Positions 35,951 to 62,819 of a stretch of 64,000 nucleotides of DNA are shown here, in pieces. Both the position numbers and the translations under genes were made by a program. Numbering within the stretch: the first letter of the stretch is position 1; each line of letters opens with the position of its first letter. Source of the stretch: Caprella mutica (lineage: Eukaryota; Arthropoda; Malacostraca; Amphipoda; Caprellidae); contig CANNZV010000266.1 in the NCBI GenBank assembly GCA_947561585.1, positions 124,001 to 188,000 of the forward strand. Reading direction: 5' to 3'. The notes under the pieces were generated by a model. The model was not told the DNA's origin, made no database searches, and worked only from the letters and a program-made list of their open reading frames with translations.

Positions 35951-36141
35951 TATTCATATGTTAATAATGTTATCATGTTATGATTTCATTGATATGTTTA
36001 ATGTACTAGTGAATAGTGACTATATCTATTTAGTAATTTAGAAACATGGCAGCCAGTCTGTATTCCAGATTTCAGAGGCTGGAAAATTTTAAGCCAATTT
36101 TTTAAGCCCAAATTTCACAAAAATTTTGGCATTAACTGACA

Positions 36142-36574
36142 TAGGGTCACACAGGTATATTGCGGCCCTTTAATTTCCAATTGCGGCCATTGCAAGAATT
36201 TCTCTAAAACCTGCTGAACCTAATTCATATTGAAATTTTGCATATAAAAAGAAGCTGAATGCTTTCTATATATTTTTTGTATGTGTATTAACTTTGTAGC
36301 TACTATTTTTGTTAGTGTCTTAGACTTAGGGTAAAGCCAGTGTGCAGAATATGTGAGATTATTGGGATATTCTCTCCGAACAATTTTGAATTAATTCCTA
36401 TATCTACATTAATTTTGCTACGAACACTTCTGAATTAATCCCTATAGGTATTTACATTGATTTTGCTACGAACAGAATAAGAGATCTCTACGAACACTTT
36501 ACCAGTTTCTGCAGACTTGGGTTAAAGGCCGCAGTTAGCTAGTTACAGGGCCGTAATTTACCTGCTTTACCCTA
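36142..36574. mobile_element. TA-flanked MITE, GGGTCACGCAGG family, copy 2
   Basis: GGGTCACACAGGTATATTGC at the left and GTAATTTACCTGCTTTACCC at the right, with TA outside both. It is longer than copy 1 because its centre differs. Confidence 0.75.
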
Positions 36575-36701
36575 CTCTGGTCCCAAGTAAAATAGTATGT
36601 CTCATAAACTCGCCATTTGTCTCTCCAGCTCTCCAAAATTCAACAAATTCTCTCCAAAATGATCAAATCTTCATAAATTGAAGGGCTTAAAATAACTGTC
36701 A

Positions 36702-36729
36702 CAAACTCGCCATTAAAATGGCGAGTTTG
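36702..36729. repeat. 13-bp perfect inverted repeat
   Basis: CAAACTCGCCATT, AA, AATGGCGAGTTTG. It may reflect two inverted copies of the ACTCGCCATTT sequence found at 36608. Confidence 0.85.
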
Positions 36730-36929
36730 GACATGCTTTATTACTTGGCTCTGGTCAAGGTCAAGGTGATTCTCTGTAGATACTCTTTTCAGCGGGTCTG
36801 TCCTCCTTCTCACTACTTCAGGCTTTTTTCTCTGCCATCACTGCATCACATTGAAAAAGAAACTATTCACTTATTTTCATATTTTCAAGCTTCACTTAGC
36901 ACTACCACTATGCTTAATCACTAGGTAAC

Positions 36930-37065
36930 ACTCAACACTTAATTTTACACTAATCACTACACTTATTACTAAGCTTATCACTACACTTATTACTATACTT
37001 ATCACTAAACTTATGTCTTATCACTACACTTATCAGTTATCACTATACTTAGGTATCACTACAAT
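36930..37065. repeat. ATCACTACACTTATTACT tandem repeat
   Basis: About eight diverged 14-18-bp units of TATCACTACACTTAT. Confidence 0.8.
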
Positions 37066-37088
37066 TATTCCAGTCTGTATTTCATGGT

Positions 37089-37125
37089 AAATTCCACCGA
37101 CATGTGTCACATGTCGGTGGAATTT
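37089..37125. repeat. 18-bp perfect inverted repeat, 1-nt spacer
   Basis: AAATTCCACCGACATGTG, T, and the exact complement. GTCGGTGGA/GTCAGTGGAATT recurs at 37152, 37207 and 37293, and TTCATGGTAAATTCCACTGAC at 37565, so 37080-37590 is probably one element. The Ser/Pro-rich open frame 37228-37584 lies inside it and is not called a gene. Confidence 0.8.
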
Positions 37126-37860
37126 CTTCCTTTTGAAAAAAATATTCTGGCAAAGTCGGTGGATTTTTAGCTATTACTGCTATTTATTCCTATGTTACCA
37201 TTAATTTTCGGTGGATAAATTGGGAAAATGTTAGTGGATCAGCCAAATTACTGGAAATTTATGGTGGATTTTTTCAGCTTTCTCAAAAAGTCAGTGGAAT
37301 TCTCTGCACCAAATACAGACTGGCACTTATTATCTATCACACTCAACTCACTGGTCATCCACACTCCAGAAAACAGCACCTCACCTCACCAGCTCACCCC
37401 ACCAAACCTCCAGCCACAACAGCCTCCCCTCTCTCCCTCAGCCTCCACATCCCGTACACTGTACAGCACCCTCCAGGCTCCTTCTCTCCTCTCCAGTCTC
37501 CACCAAACAGAAATCCTCCCAAAACCTCATGCACGTCCTCCCTTCTCTGTAACTTGGTCAGTATTTCATGGTAAATTCCACTGACTTGTCTCCAAATATG
37601 AAATATTGAAAAATATGTTCACAAGCAAAATTATAGATAGCCTAGTATGTTTAGGAAGACCACAGATGATAGATAATTTTTATAGGTAATCCTAATCCTT
37701 CTCTGCCTCTTTCTAAATTTTAATAGTTCTAAAATAACTTGTTCTAGAAAACCAATTTATGTTAGGTAGTAGGTACATTAGAATATTTAGGCTATTATTC
37801 TTTAATTAGTAAGTTTTATCCTCAGATCGATTCTAAATTCATTTTTAATTCTTCTAACAC

Positions 37861-38160
37861 TCCATGTTTCAAAGTGTGGCAGGAAAGTCGCCAGTTTGGT
37901 GAGAAAATGGATCAAGGTCGCCACATTTAAGATACTTTGAAGAAGAAATTGGACATTCTAGTGAAAATTTTACACTACACTATTGGTATTAGCCATTAGG
38001 TAATATCACTAATATGTTTAACTATAAAGACAAACTCCCACCTACCACCTTTCCATGTGTGGCAGGAAAGTCGCCAGTTTAGTAAGAAAATGGATCCAGG
38101 TTGCCACATTTAAGATACTTTAAAGGAGAAATTTGGCTCCTTAGTTAGTGAAGATATAAC
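37861..38160. repeat. Direct repeat of about 120 bp, two copies
   Basis: GTGTGGCAGGAAAGTCGCCA and TGCCACATTTAAGATACTTT occur in order at 37873-37945 and 38054-38120. An inverted scrap (CTGGCGACTTTG) follows at 38285. Confidence 0.85.
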
Positions 38161-38169
38161 ACTTGGAAA

Positions 38170-39027
38170 CATCCTTATGCTTCATGCCTGATGCATGTGT
38201 ATCTCTTGAGACTATTTTAGGAGTGATTTATTTGTTAATTACAAGTTTTCCAACTTATTTAACCCCTCAAAAGTTGCCAATATACTGGCGACTTTGTCCA
38301 TACTTTAAAATATGGCCACCTTTACTTGTTAGTTGCTTCCAATATCATTTATAAATTAAATTCACTTGTGGACAATGCTCCGCGGCGGCCGCCTACGGCC
38401 CTACACAGGCGAGACAAGGAAACAATTAAAGGTTCCAGTTTGTGAAGACAGAGGGGTTTCCTTCACCTTCAGAAACCTGTTTAAGAAAATAACAAAATTG
38501 TAAACCATTCATATGATGATAACCATCAGATTTCGGAAAATGATTTCAATATTTTATCAACCTGCAATAGTTACGATATGTTGGATTTGAGGACATTGAA
38601 ATTCATTTTTTATATGAACAGAAGCCCCAATTAAATTCACAAGGGGCTTCTGCAGAATTATTTATTTTAAATGATTTTTTTCTTTTATATGTAGATAGTT
38701 TCATTTGCTTATTTAATTAATTGTAACATTAGTGATATTCATTCATATCTGTATCTTAGATAATGTAGAATCAAGATATATTTAGGTTTTCCTGAGGATC
38801 ATTTTTTGAAAAAATCCAAAGCTTGGAAGAAATAGCTATAGATTATTATATACCAACCCTTGTTTTTCTCTTCATTATTAAAATTCTATTTCCACAGAAC
38901 AAATCTATCATTGAAATATTTAATTAACATATTAACATTGTTTCAGATTGCTGCTATAATATATTATTATATTTAAGAGGCTTATTGTTTGGCATAACTA
39001 ACAACAATCAGTACACCTACATGAGTC
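38170..39027. other. Upstream region of TMEM245
   Basis: It contains a small GC patch, GCTCCGCGGCGGCCGCCTACGG, at 38379-38400, the only such patch near the gene. A 5' untranslated exon or promoter there is possible but not shown. No TATA box is obvious next to the start codon. Confidence 0.3.
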
Positions 39028-54488
<15,461 letters not shown>

Positions 54489-55101
54489 ATCTTCCTTTCC
54501 TGTGATTTAGTTTTTCTTCCATTTAACCATTAACTAGCTATTATTAATAATGATAGATTTAAATTTGTGTTTTCTAAACGAACTCCGTGCGCTTTTTTAA
54601 GTTTAAGATTTAACGAATTAATTACAATTATAGGGAATCGTTAACGTTTGAATGCATTTTTATATATTTCGGTTGGTTATTTGTAATGAAAGAATTTTTA
54701 TCTTTTGTATAAGCTATTATTTAAATTTTGTTTTCTTGTTCATATATCTTTGTATAGGGAAATAAAGTAAATAATTTCGAAACACTGTTATTGCGATAAA
54801 TAAAGTATTTTTCTATTTTCTACGTAGCTCTGATAACTTGTTTCAATATACGTGAGTATGTTTTATAATTTACTGAAACCGTAACATTAATTTGTTAATT
54901 TTATACATGTTGTTAATAATTTAAACTATATCTGTCGTAGTATAACACAGTTTTTGCACATTATGAGATACTAAAGCACACTTGTTTAACCAAAGCATGC
55001 ATAGTAGACTGTAGATAGGAAATTGGTCAGTGTCTTGCCATTAATATATTCTTGCATTTAACAGTCTATTGATTTAATGTATATTTTAATGTTTTTCACA
55101 G

Positions 55102-55123
55102 GTCTATGAGCGAGTTTCAATGA
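55102..55123 (+). other. TMEM245: Candidate alternative last coding exon of TMEM245
   Basis: TTTTTCACAG precedes GTCTATGAGCGAG. Joined to exon 18 (phase 2, ends AG), it gives RSMSEFQ and TGA in place of RNLTAVE and TGA from 54467-54488. Both acceptors are good by eye, so use of either or both is an inference. Confidence 0.45.
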
Positions 55124-56750
55124 GCATATGACGACTAATTTGATCTCTTCTTTCTGACTCATCACTCCTATAAAGTCTTTGTACTAATGTTAACTTCGGA
55201 GACAGCTTTTGCATGTGCGCTCAGTCTTGCTCTGCACCTCGCAGAGGTAACATGTACCGCTCTTCCTTCTGCTAACTACTAACGGGGCCTTTTGAGGTTT
55301 TCTATCACTTGTAATCGATTACTATTAAAACCATTTTGATACCAAAGGTCTCCTGTTATCTAGAAATATAAATAATGCAATTACTTCAGTTTGATGTGTT
55401 GTATTACTCAAAAAATCAAAATTGATTGTAGCTAATGAATTAGCTATTGCTGGTAATTTAGAAATGAAGACTTTGTAGGTGTTCTTCATGTATCCAATAT
55501 GGATTGTCCTTCATACAATAGCAATAGTGGCCTTACTAGTGCGAACGTAAGCAACATTTCTTCTAGTTATTAACTGTGCCTCGGTCTTTCTCTCCGCTAG
55601 TTTCAAATGCCAATCAAATTAGAATAAAGATGTCAGACTGAACTTAGGTTGTAACATCCGTCTAAAGCTGCGTACTCACGAGGGTACTTTCTACAATTTT
55701 GTAATTTAAAGTAATGAGGATTGTTGAAATATTAAAGTTAACTATGTTATATATGATAGCACAATTGAATTTTTATTTATAAAACTTATCTTTTCTTTCA
55801 ATTATATCAATCTTGTGTTAAGTTTTCAATCAGAATATTTTGACTTCAATTCAATTTTTTAGCTACTATAAATCTTAACCACCTAACTGAAAAAAGTTGG
55901 GAAACTTGTCAGTCTGGACTCGGCTTTGAATTTTTTTACTGGTAAACACATCTTTTTAATTTATTGTCAAGTAATTTAAAGTTACCGAAAAATTGAACCA
56001 ATAGTTTTTACCATAGCTGAAGAACTTGGTGGTACATATAACATTGTACCAATTAATATATATCATGTTTATATATTAACCTCTAGAAATTGTCATCCAC
56101 TATATTTATGATATTATATTTTATCTCAAGCTTTGCTACTCCATAACTAATGAATTATATACTGCCTTACTATAAATAGAATCTCTTATCATAGCCTGGG
56201 TACTATCAGAGGAAAGAGTCGCTGTGATGATGAATTCAATGGAAATTTAACGTTATTCATTTAACGTACTTTTGTCTGTGTTTCCGAATGAAATTTAATT
56301 TGAATTTAATTTATAATTCAAACAAGAAAGTGTTTGTGAAATGTAGCTAATTTTATAATCTGATCAGTGTCTCTTTTTTTCGGATGATTGTGTGTACCTA
56401 CGTAATATAACTAGCTATCAAATTAATATAAAAAATAGTGATATAGTGTTATAAGGTAAAGTATATATAAATATTATTCTATTTAGTTGTCTAACATGTG
56501 GTTAAATTAAGATAAAAGAACGTATACTCAGCGATTAGTTTAGAATCTTCGCCACAAATTATAAAGTAACTTTGTTTTTATCTTGCTAATCGAATAAATG
56601 AAATAAGCCTTTTTAAATAGAATTCCGAATATTTATTATCTGTTTGTTTTTAATATAAAATAGCTGTCGATGCTAATTAATACTTATGAAATCTTATCAG
56701 AATTCACCACTAATATTTATTTGATATTTAATTTAAACTAATTAATATAA
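55124..56750. other. Spacer downstream of TMEM245
   Basis: Part may be 3' UTR of the longer transcript. A GC-richer patch at 55205-55265 (TGCGCTCAGTCTTGCTCTGC, CTCGCAGAGG) can form a small hairpin but matches no RNA gene I know. Confidence 0.35.
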
Positions 56751-56769
56751 GATTGCAAATCTGTGCTCT

Positions 56770-57010
56770 CTTTTACTCGCCGCCATCTTGAATTCTTTTT
56801 ATCTTTACTAGTTGTAATTCTGATGTTTAAATTTGTTGAAAAGGAATTGTGTTCTTTAAAGTAACGTCTATTCTTTCTAATAGTCGCTACAGTAATTTAT
56901 AATAATAAAATACAATATTCCTTCATTATAAATCTTTAGTTTTAAATATAAAAGAATATCGAGCAGATGGCAACACTCCGTGACGTCATAATCAAAACAA
57001 TGGCGGCACT
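56770..57010. promoter_or_regulatory. Promoter-like patch with CRE and two YY1-type motifs
   Basis: CGCCGCCATCTTG at about 56779 and CAATGGCGGC at about 56998 are inverse YY1-type sites, and GTGACGTCATA at about 56980 contains a perfect CRE (TGACGTCA). An ATG at 56967 opens 70 codons (MATLRDVIIK, then a hydrophobic ILLICLLIFCVINFL) that could be a first exon or a small membrane protein. Neither the direction nor the gene is shown. The motif matches are direct; the function is inferred. Confidence 0.3.
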
Positions 57011-57179
57011 GGTTAGTCCAATTTTGTCATCTGAAATGTTTTGTTATAAGAAGATATTACTCATTTGTTTACTTATTTTTTGTGTAATAAATTTTCTTAG
57101 TTCTTGGAATTTTCATTCACCTTTAAATTTGATTGTTCAAAACTTACCCAAGATCTATCGTTCATTACTGATTAAATAA

Positions 57180-58199
57180 AATTACTTAAATAAAATATTA
57201 ATTTTTCATTTTCTACTAAAAATATTTACATAATCAATGTAGGTCTCGTATGATAATCTTTAAAGTCATCAAGGCGAAGATATAAATGAACACTCGAATA
57301 CAACATTGAACTCATAGTAAATAAATAGAAAGTTATGAAGTATAATATTGGAACATCCGAAAATACTAAATGGAAATAAAATTAAAATTGTGCTATTATT
57401 GAGTTAAATGTGCATTTTCATGGAAATTAACTTAAATAAAATGTTGTTTTTATCACGTTTTACACTCTATTCACACATAATTTTCAGCTTAATAGCCTTC
57501 AAACTCTCCAGTAGAGTAAAGGTGACTGAAGGATTTAAGACACATTTGCATTCATCTGATTAAATTAGAATTTTTATTGAAAATTTTATTCGTTAAATTG
57601 TGCTTAGAAAAACATTTTACGATATGCAATCAGGTTTATATGTTAGATAATGATCATTTGAGTGTTTCATTGTAAATACAATAGGTTACTAGGTACTACC
57701 ACCTTACATTTCCCAAGTTTGTAAATAAAACAACTTATAAGTGCCAGCCTGGTATTAAATATATAAAAGTTATCTAGGTACTTGAAGCTAACGAAACATA
57801 TTGTTTATTGACATATTCTATCTATATTTACTTGTCGCACCTATATAATTCTCATTTTGACATTACTTCATCTGATTTTGTGTGACGCCATTTGTTTACA
57901 TAGTTTTTGAAGACCGGAATCAAGTTCACCGTTAATGAGTTTGCAACTTAGTATACTTTTCTATCTATTTACTATGATTGAACTACTCATCCGAGAAATC
58001 GTAAAAAATCTTAATGTTTAGATCATAGAAATATCCTTTGGATTTAATAAAAATTACTTTGTTTTGAGATATTTATTAGAATCACGATAACAGTAATAAT
58101 GGGACTTCACTTTATTAATCAAGAGCGAGAATTAAAATAAATATTTTCCAAATACTAACACTTGTTGTGCTAAAAATATCGAGATTAAAATAGAGTTGG
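57180..58199. other. Gene-free AT-rich spacer
   Basis: No supported feature. AATAAA-type signals on the minus strand could serve the gene at 58200-58670. Confidence 0.5.
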
Positions 58200-58670
58200 T
58201 TAGCCAATAGGATGACCAGGACAGTTACACTCTGGTCCTGCCATTCCGCTCTTGCATCCAAATTCGCAAAATTCAGCCATGATGTCCTTCGTGGTTGCTG
58301 GCGGCTGTGTAGTTGAGGTTGTGGTAAGCTCTGTGGTTTCTAATTCGGTTGTCAGAGTCTCATCCGTTGTGAAATCATCAAATGTTGTATCAGTTGCGTT
58401 GTAATCCCAGTCCGTTGTGTAATCAGAATTTGTAAACTCGTCAGTGGCACTGAAAAGGTCTTCTGTTGTTGATAATTCATTTTTGTTTTCCTCTAACTCT
58501 TCGGACTCGGATGAACCGTCATGAACAAATCTTATTTTAATGGCTGCTTTTAACTTTTCTTTGCCATTCCCTTCACTTTTGATATCTTTTCTAAGTGGTG
58601 AGGGAATTATTAAAGTTATTGAAGTCATCACAATGATGCACACCAACAAGGAACTCGAGGATGCCAGCAT
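58200..58670 (-). CDS. Small secreted Thr/Asp/Glu-rich protein with Cys tail
   Basis: A single-exon frame of 156 residues runs from ATG 58670 to TAA. Residues 1-24 (MLASSSSLLVCIIVMTSITL...) form a signal peptide, with cleavage likely before PLRKD. Residues 25-50 are basic (SEGNGKEKLKAAIKIRFV). Residues 50-130 are acidic and Thr/Ser-rich (TTELETTELTTTSTTQPPAT) with one N-glycosylation sequon (NAT), a likely O-glycosylated linker. The last 23 residues hold four cysteines in the order CEFGC...CNC, ending PGHPIG, enough for two disulfides. No paralogue or known domain is recognised. A secreted glycoprotein or processed Cys-rich peptide are both possible. The frame's higher GC, clean start and domain order make it convincing. 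Confidence 0.75.
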   Translation of the reverse strand: MLASSSSLLVCIIVMTSITLIIPSPLRKDIKSEGNGKEKLKAAIKIRFVHDGSSESEELEENKNELSTTEDLFSATDEFTNSDYTTDWDYNATDTTFDDFTTDETLTTELETTELTTTSTTQPPATTKDIMAEFCEFGCKSGMAGPECNCPGHPIG

Positions 58671-58689
58671 TTCGGTACCCGATTCTAGA

Positions 58690-61600
58690 AGTAAAATGGC
58701 AAGTGTTAGTTACTAGTTAGGTAATTTTTCATAATTTAAACAAATCCATACCTAATAGAATTGTTTAGTTAACTGGAGAATAAATTGATTTTGTTTTCTT
58801 ATTCAGATTGGTTTTCCCAAGACTGAAATTAAATATCAATTGTGCAGTTGAAGAAAACTTTGGGATTCTTTATTTATACTTGTAATTAACTAATTACTGA
58901 TAAAAAAGCTTTATTATTACATGAAGAAAAATTTGTAAGATCTTAAAATGATGGGAAATTGGCATAATTACAGTGACTCGTTTATTTGATGAAATACACT
59001 AATATTTATATATTTTCGAAAGGTCCAATTAATTTTTAGTCCATTATGCGGTCATAAATATTTTTAACATTTGACGTAAAGTTTCTTCTTATTCTGTATA
59101 AAGTATTTTTGAAGACAATACTCGAATTACTGATATTGAATTTAGCCATAATATTCCCATTGTTTTAAAACACATTCACATTAGTTTTCCATAGTCAAAT
59201 AATTGACAGTTTTAATTGAAAAGATTTATTCCCAATGGAATTTCCATATTAGTTCATTTACAACAAAATGTAACATTTTTTCACTATTCCATTGATGAAT
59301 TCTTACAGAAAATGCTTCTAAGAGTTAATCCGAAGCTCTCGCTACCCACACTGAGACTAAGACTTGTGAAGACTTTCCTGACGACATTAATAGACAACTC
59401 TACCTGCTGCTGCAACTTACTTCTACCTGAGAAATTATCTACTATCTACCGAGGTAGAAACTATAGAGTCTTATCTACTTTCCCGGAGCAATGGGAACAT
59501 TCTTTCCTCTATGTATCTAGGCTGTTTCTTCTTATGAATAATATTTAAAAGAACATGGCTTGCCATTGAAGAACATGGCTTGCTTTCAATTTTTATTTTG
59601 GGAACATATCAGAAAGTGTTCAGTGATCCTCTATTGTAGTAACCTCCATCACTTAATTTCTTATTGTTTTATCTAGCTTTAGTGCAAGTAATGCTATTTC
59701 CTATGTATAATTGCCAGAAATAAAACATATGTTATAGGTAGCTTGTGGGAGAATATTTTACTCCATCGTATCTGCTATTTAACAGGCCAAACGGTCTGAT
59801 GAAATCTGCATAACCAACGCTTTTTTAACACAAATTTAATATATCTATTGTTGGTGAAATAGAAATCTTCATTTAATATAGTTTGTCTATACAATTATTT
59901 TTTCTATATAGATATCCCCATAGACACATTTTTTCTATATAGTTTTTCTATACAATCCGTTACTTTCCAGGTTTCTGTCTGAAGTGTGACTGTGTAAGAA
60001 AAAGTCCCAGGTACCACGACAACAGTTTAAAGTTTAAACACTCAGATACTCTTGCACAGAATTTTGATATTACTGACTTTAATATATGAATTAGCGAGGT
60101 ATTTAATGATTATGATGTCTGTTTAATTAGAATAGAATTTTTTGCGTCAGATTTATAACCATAATTTTGCATCATTTTTAATCGAATATCTGGAAAAATT
60201 ATGATAAATATTTTTTCTTGACCAAAGGAATCATTTTAAGTTCAAAAACACACTTCAATATTATTATTTATAAACTAAAGAAAAAATGGAGCTTATATAG
60301 AATTTATATTTTGCTGAGTAAAATAATAATATATATAGTTGTATGTATACTAAGGTACCAAAAAAATAAATAATTTTATAATGGTCTGTTGATGCGTAAA
60401 ATCGAAACTTAATGGGAAAACAGAAAAGCCGATTATATCTTAAGAAGTGTGATAAATAACACTGATAAATGGTTATTTGTTTACATATAAATCATGACAT
60501 GAATATCAGTTATATGACAAGTGGAAATTACGGCGCAATAATAGTGTACAAATTGAGAACATTACCAGTCACTTATTAGTTATACCTTTATACCTAACTT
60601 TATGGTATCAAATACTCTATTGTTTATATTGCATATACTCTTAAAGATCCCTCCACTCATAATTTTATTTCTCTATTCATTAGATCTAAGGTTACTGGTA
60701 ACAAAGCTGCAAGCCTTTAAAATTAAGTTCTATGTTTCTATTATAGCATGTAATTTAAGTTATAAAGGTCGAGCTTTACACCTCTATCCGACTTTCTAAT
60801 CAAAGAAAAAGAAAGGTTAACTTCTGAATAATTCAAAACAATAACAAGGCAGATAGATATACGTATCATAAATGACTACCAATACCGTTATCTAAACACT
60901 ATTACCCTAGGTACCTAAAACTACCTAATTACCATCAAATTTACAATAATACGAGATAGTTGGTATTTTTTTCCTTGTTCTTCTATTTAATCTATCTATT
61001 AGAAAGTGTTGGTTGAGTGTGAATATTTCTTATATAATTAATTACGAAGCTAATACTTAATCAATTTATTTTCTGTTAACTGTGATATGTTATATAACCT
61101 TAGTTCTACAAATTTAAACCACATCTATCTAGAGAAATTTTAATTTAGCGTGGAGGGGACCTTTAAAGTGCAATCTACTTTCAGGTTTTCGTTCATTTGT
61201 GTTTAATTTTGACAAGCCACATTGTTTCAGTATTTACAATCATTTCTCTCGAATCCATATAGTGTTCGTGTGTGTTATCTGTATGAGATATTCACCATGT
61301 GCTTATCTCTTCGATTATCTCAAAGATGTCTGGAGATGATGAAAGATTCACTTGAAATGAAGATATAAAACATTTACTTCTTAGCAAGATGTTAGGTTTA
61401 TGAATTTATTCTTTTATCCCTTTGGTCCTAACGGCTTTTCTAGATGTCAAATTCAATTTTTCGCTATCAGAATTAACATATCAACATAGTTATACAAAAT
61501 ATCAAAATTAATTTTTTATATAAATGATATTTTTTTATATAAATGATTTTTTTGTATGAAAGATCAATTTGATAGAAATTATGATATATTAATGATTGCC

Positions 61601-62090
61601 TTATTGAGATTATTGTAAATTAAAATTTTGAAATATTTTATTATTATTTGTAATTTTAACTTTTATTTGTGCATCAAACCATATTTTAGAAATTGATTTC
61701 TTTTCTTCGATAATCTAATGTATAAAATACATTAATATAAAGAAATTAAAAAAATAGATATTATAAAAGAACATAAAGTCTTAATTGGTTGTCTCTTCCA
61801 GTCGACCCCACACCTCTCCCAACCATTGTTGTAAAAGAATTTACTGCAGTTTCATGTTAAAAAGAAATTAATATTAACTTGCTCAACATTTAAACTTCGA
61901 AATAAATTACCAAATAATGAATATTCGTATTTTTGTCTATTAGGATAAAGTCTCAAAAATTAACTTGAGGTACCTGGTCCAATTGTCTCAGGATATCGTC
62001 TGAGTTATTTCTTCTTGGGTACCAAGTATTTAACAAATGGCCGTCTGAAAATAAAATCTTTGACTTTTTATTGTCACCCAAATGATCATT
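58690..62090. other. AT-rich intergenic DNA with scattered repeats
   Basis: The open frame 59216-59548 (110 codons) has no motif and may belong to a repeat. 60765-60830 shares ATTACACCTCTTTT...TTCTAATCAAAGAAAA-type text with 7320 and 17525. 61150-61172 carries the TGGAGGGGACCTTTAAA end seen at 35151-35166. There is a short duplication, GAAGAACATGGCTTGC, at about 59550-59585. Confidence 0.45.
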
Positions 62091-62094
62091 GTCA

Positions 62095-62150
62095 CAGGGG
62101 TGGAATATACCTGGGGTGAAATATACCGGGGTGGAATATACCCAGAACCG
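62095..62150. repeat. GGGGTGGAATATACC tandem repeat
   Basis: Three units of 17-19 bp. An inverted relative (GTATATTCCACCCCTG) lies at 21268-21284. Confidence 0.8.
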
Positions 62151-62384
62151 ATATCGATATATTATGTTAATATAGGCATAGAAGTCAAGACTCTTTAGCG
62201 TACCTTGTTGGTACAAGAATAATTTCAGCTGATTGAATACTTTAGGAGTTTAGATGAATGATATGTGTTTATTTCTGATGCAAGTGTAAATAATGTGAAC
62301 AACTGGTATATTTAATGATCTTTATATTAATACGATAGCGTGTGTGTCGCTTACTATTGTAGTGAGTGATACATAGAAAGTGTA

Positions 62385-62815
62385 GGTGGGTGAAGTGAAG
62401 GTAGGGAAGTGAAGGCGGGGGAAGTGATGGTGGTAGAAGTTTAGGAAAGTGAAAGTGGGTGAAGTGTAGATAGGGAAGTAAAGGTGGAAGAAGTGAAGGT
62501 GGAGGAAGTGTAGATGGGAGAAAGTGAAAGTGGGAGAAGTGCAGATGAAGGAAATGAAGTTGGGGTAAGGGAAGTGAGGGACGGGAAGATGGGGAAGTGA
62601 AGGTGGAGGAAATGAAGGTTGGGAAGTTGAGGTGGAGGGAGTGAAGGTGGGATATGGAAGGTGGGGGATGGGAAGGTAGGGAAGTGAAGGTGGAAGAAGT
62701 GAAGGTTTGGAAGTGAAAGAGAAGGAAGTGAAGGTGGGGTAAGGGAAGTGGCGGTAGGGAAGGAGGAGGTGAAGTGAAAGTGGGGGAAGTGAAGTGGAGG
62801 AGGGAAGAAAAGGTT
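62385..62815. repeat. Purine-rich GTGAAGGTGGGGGAA minisatellite
   Basis: About 25 diverged units of 15-18 bp follow AAGTGAAGGTGGGGGAAGTG. One strand is almost pure A/G plus T, so triplex or G-rich secondary structure is possible. Confidence 0.9.
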
Positions 62816-62819
62816 AACA

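Noticed and set aside
37228..37584. 118-codon Ser/Pro-rich open frame
   Set aside because: It lies within a repeat bounded by GGTAAATTCCAC motifs, starts in repeat sequence and has no domain.
55205..55265. Possible small structured RNA
   Set aside because: The GC patch and short hairpin match no tRNA, snRNA or other RNA family I can recognise.
59216..59548. 110-codon open frame
   Set aside because: It has no ATG at the open end, no signal or motif, and its composition is like the surrounding spacer.
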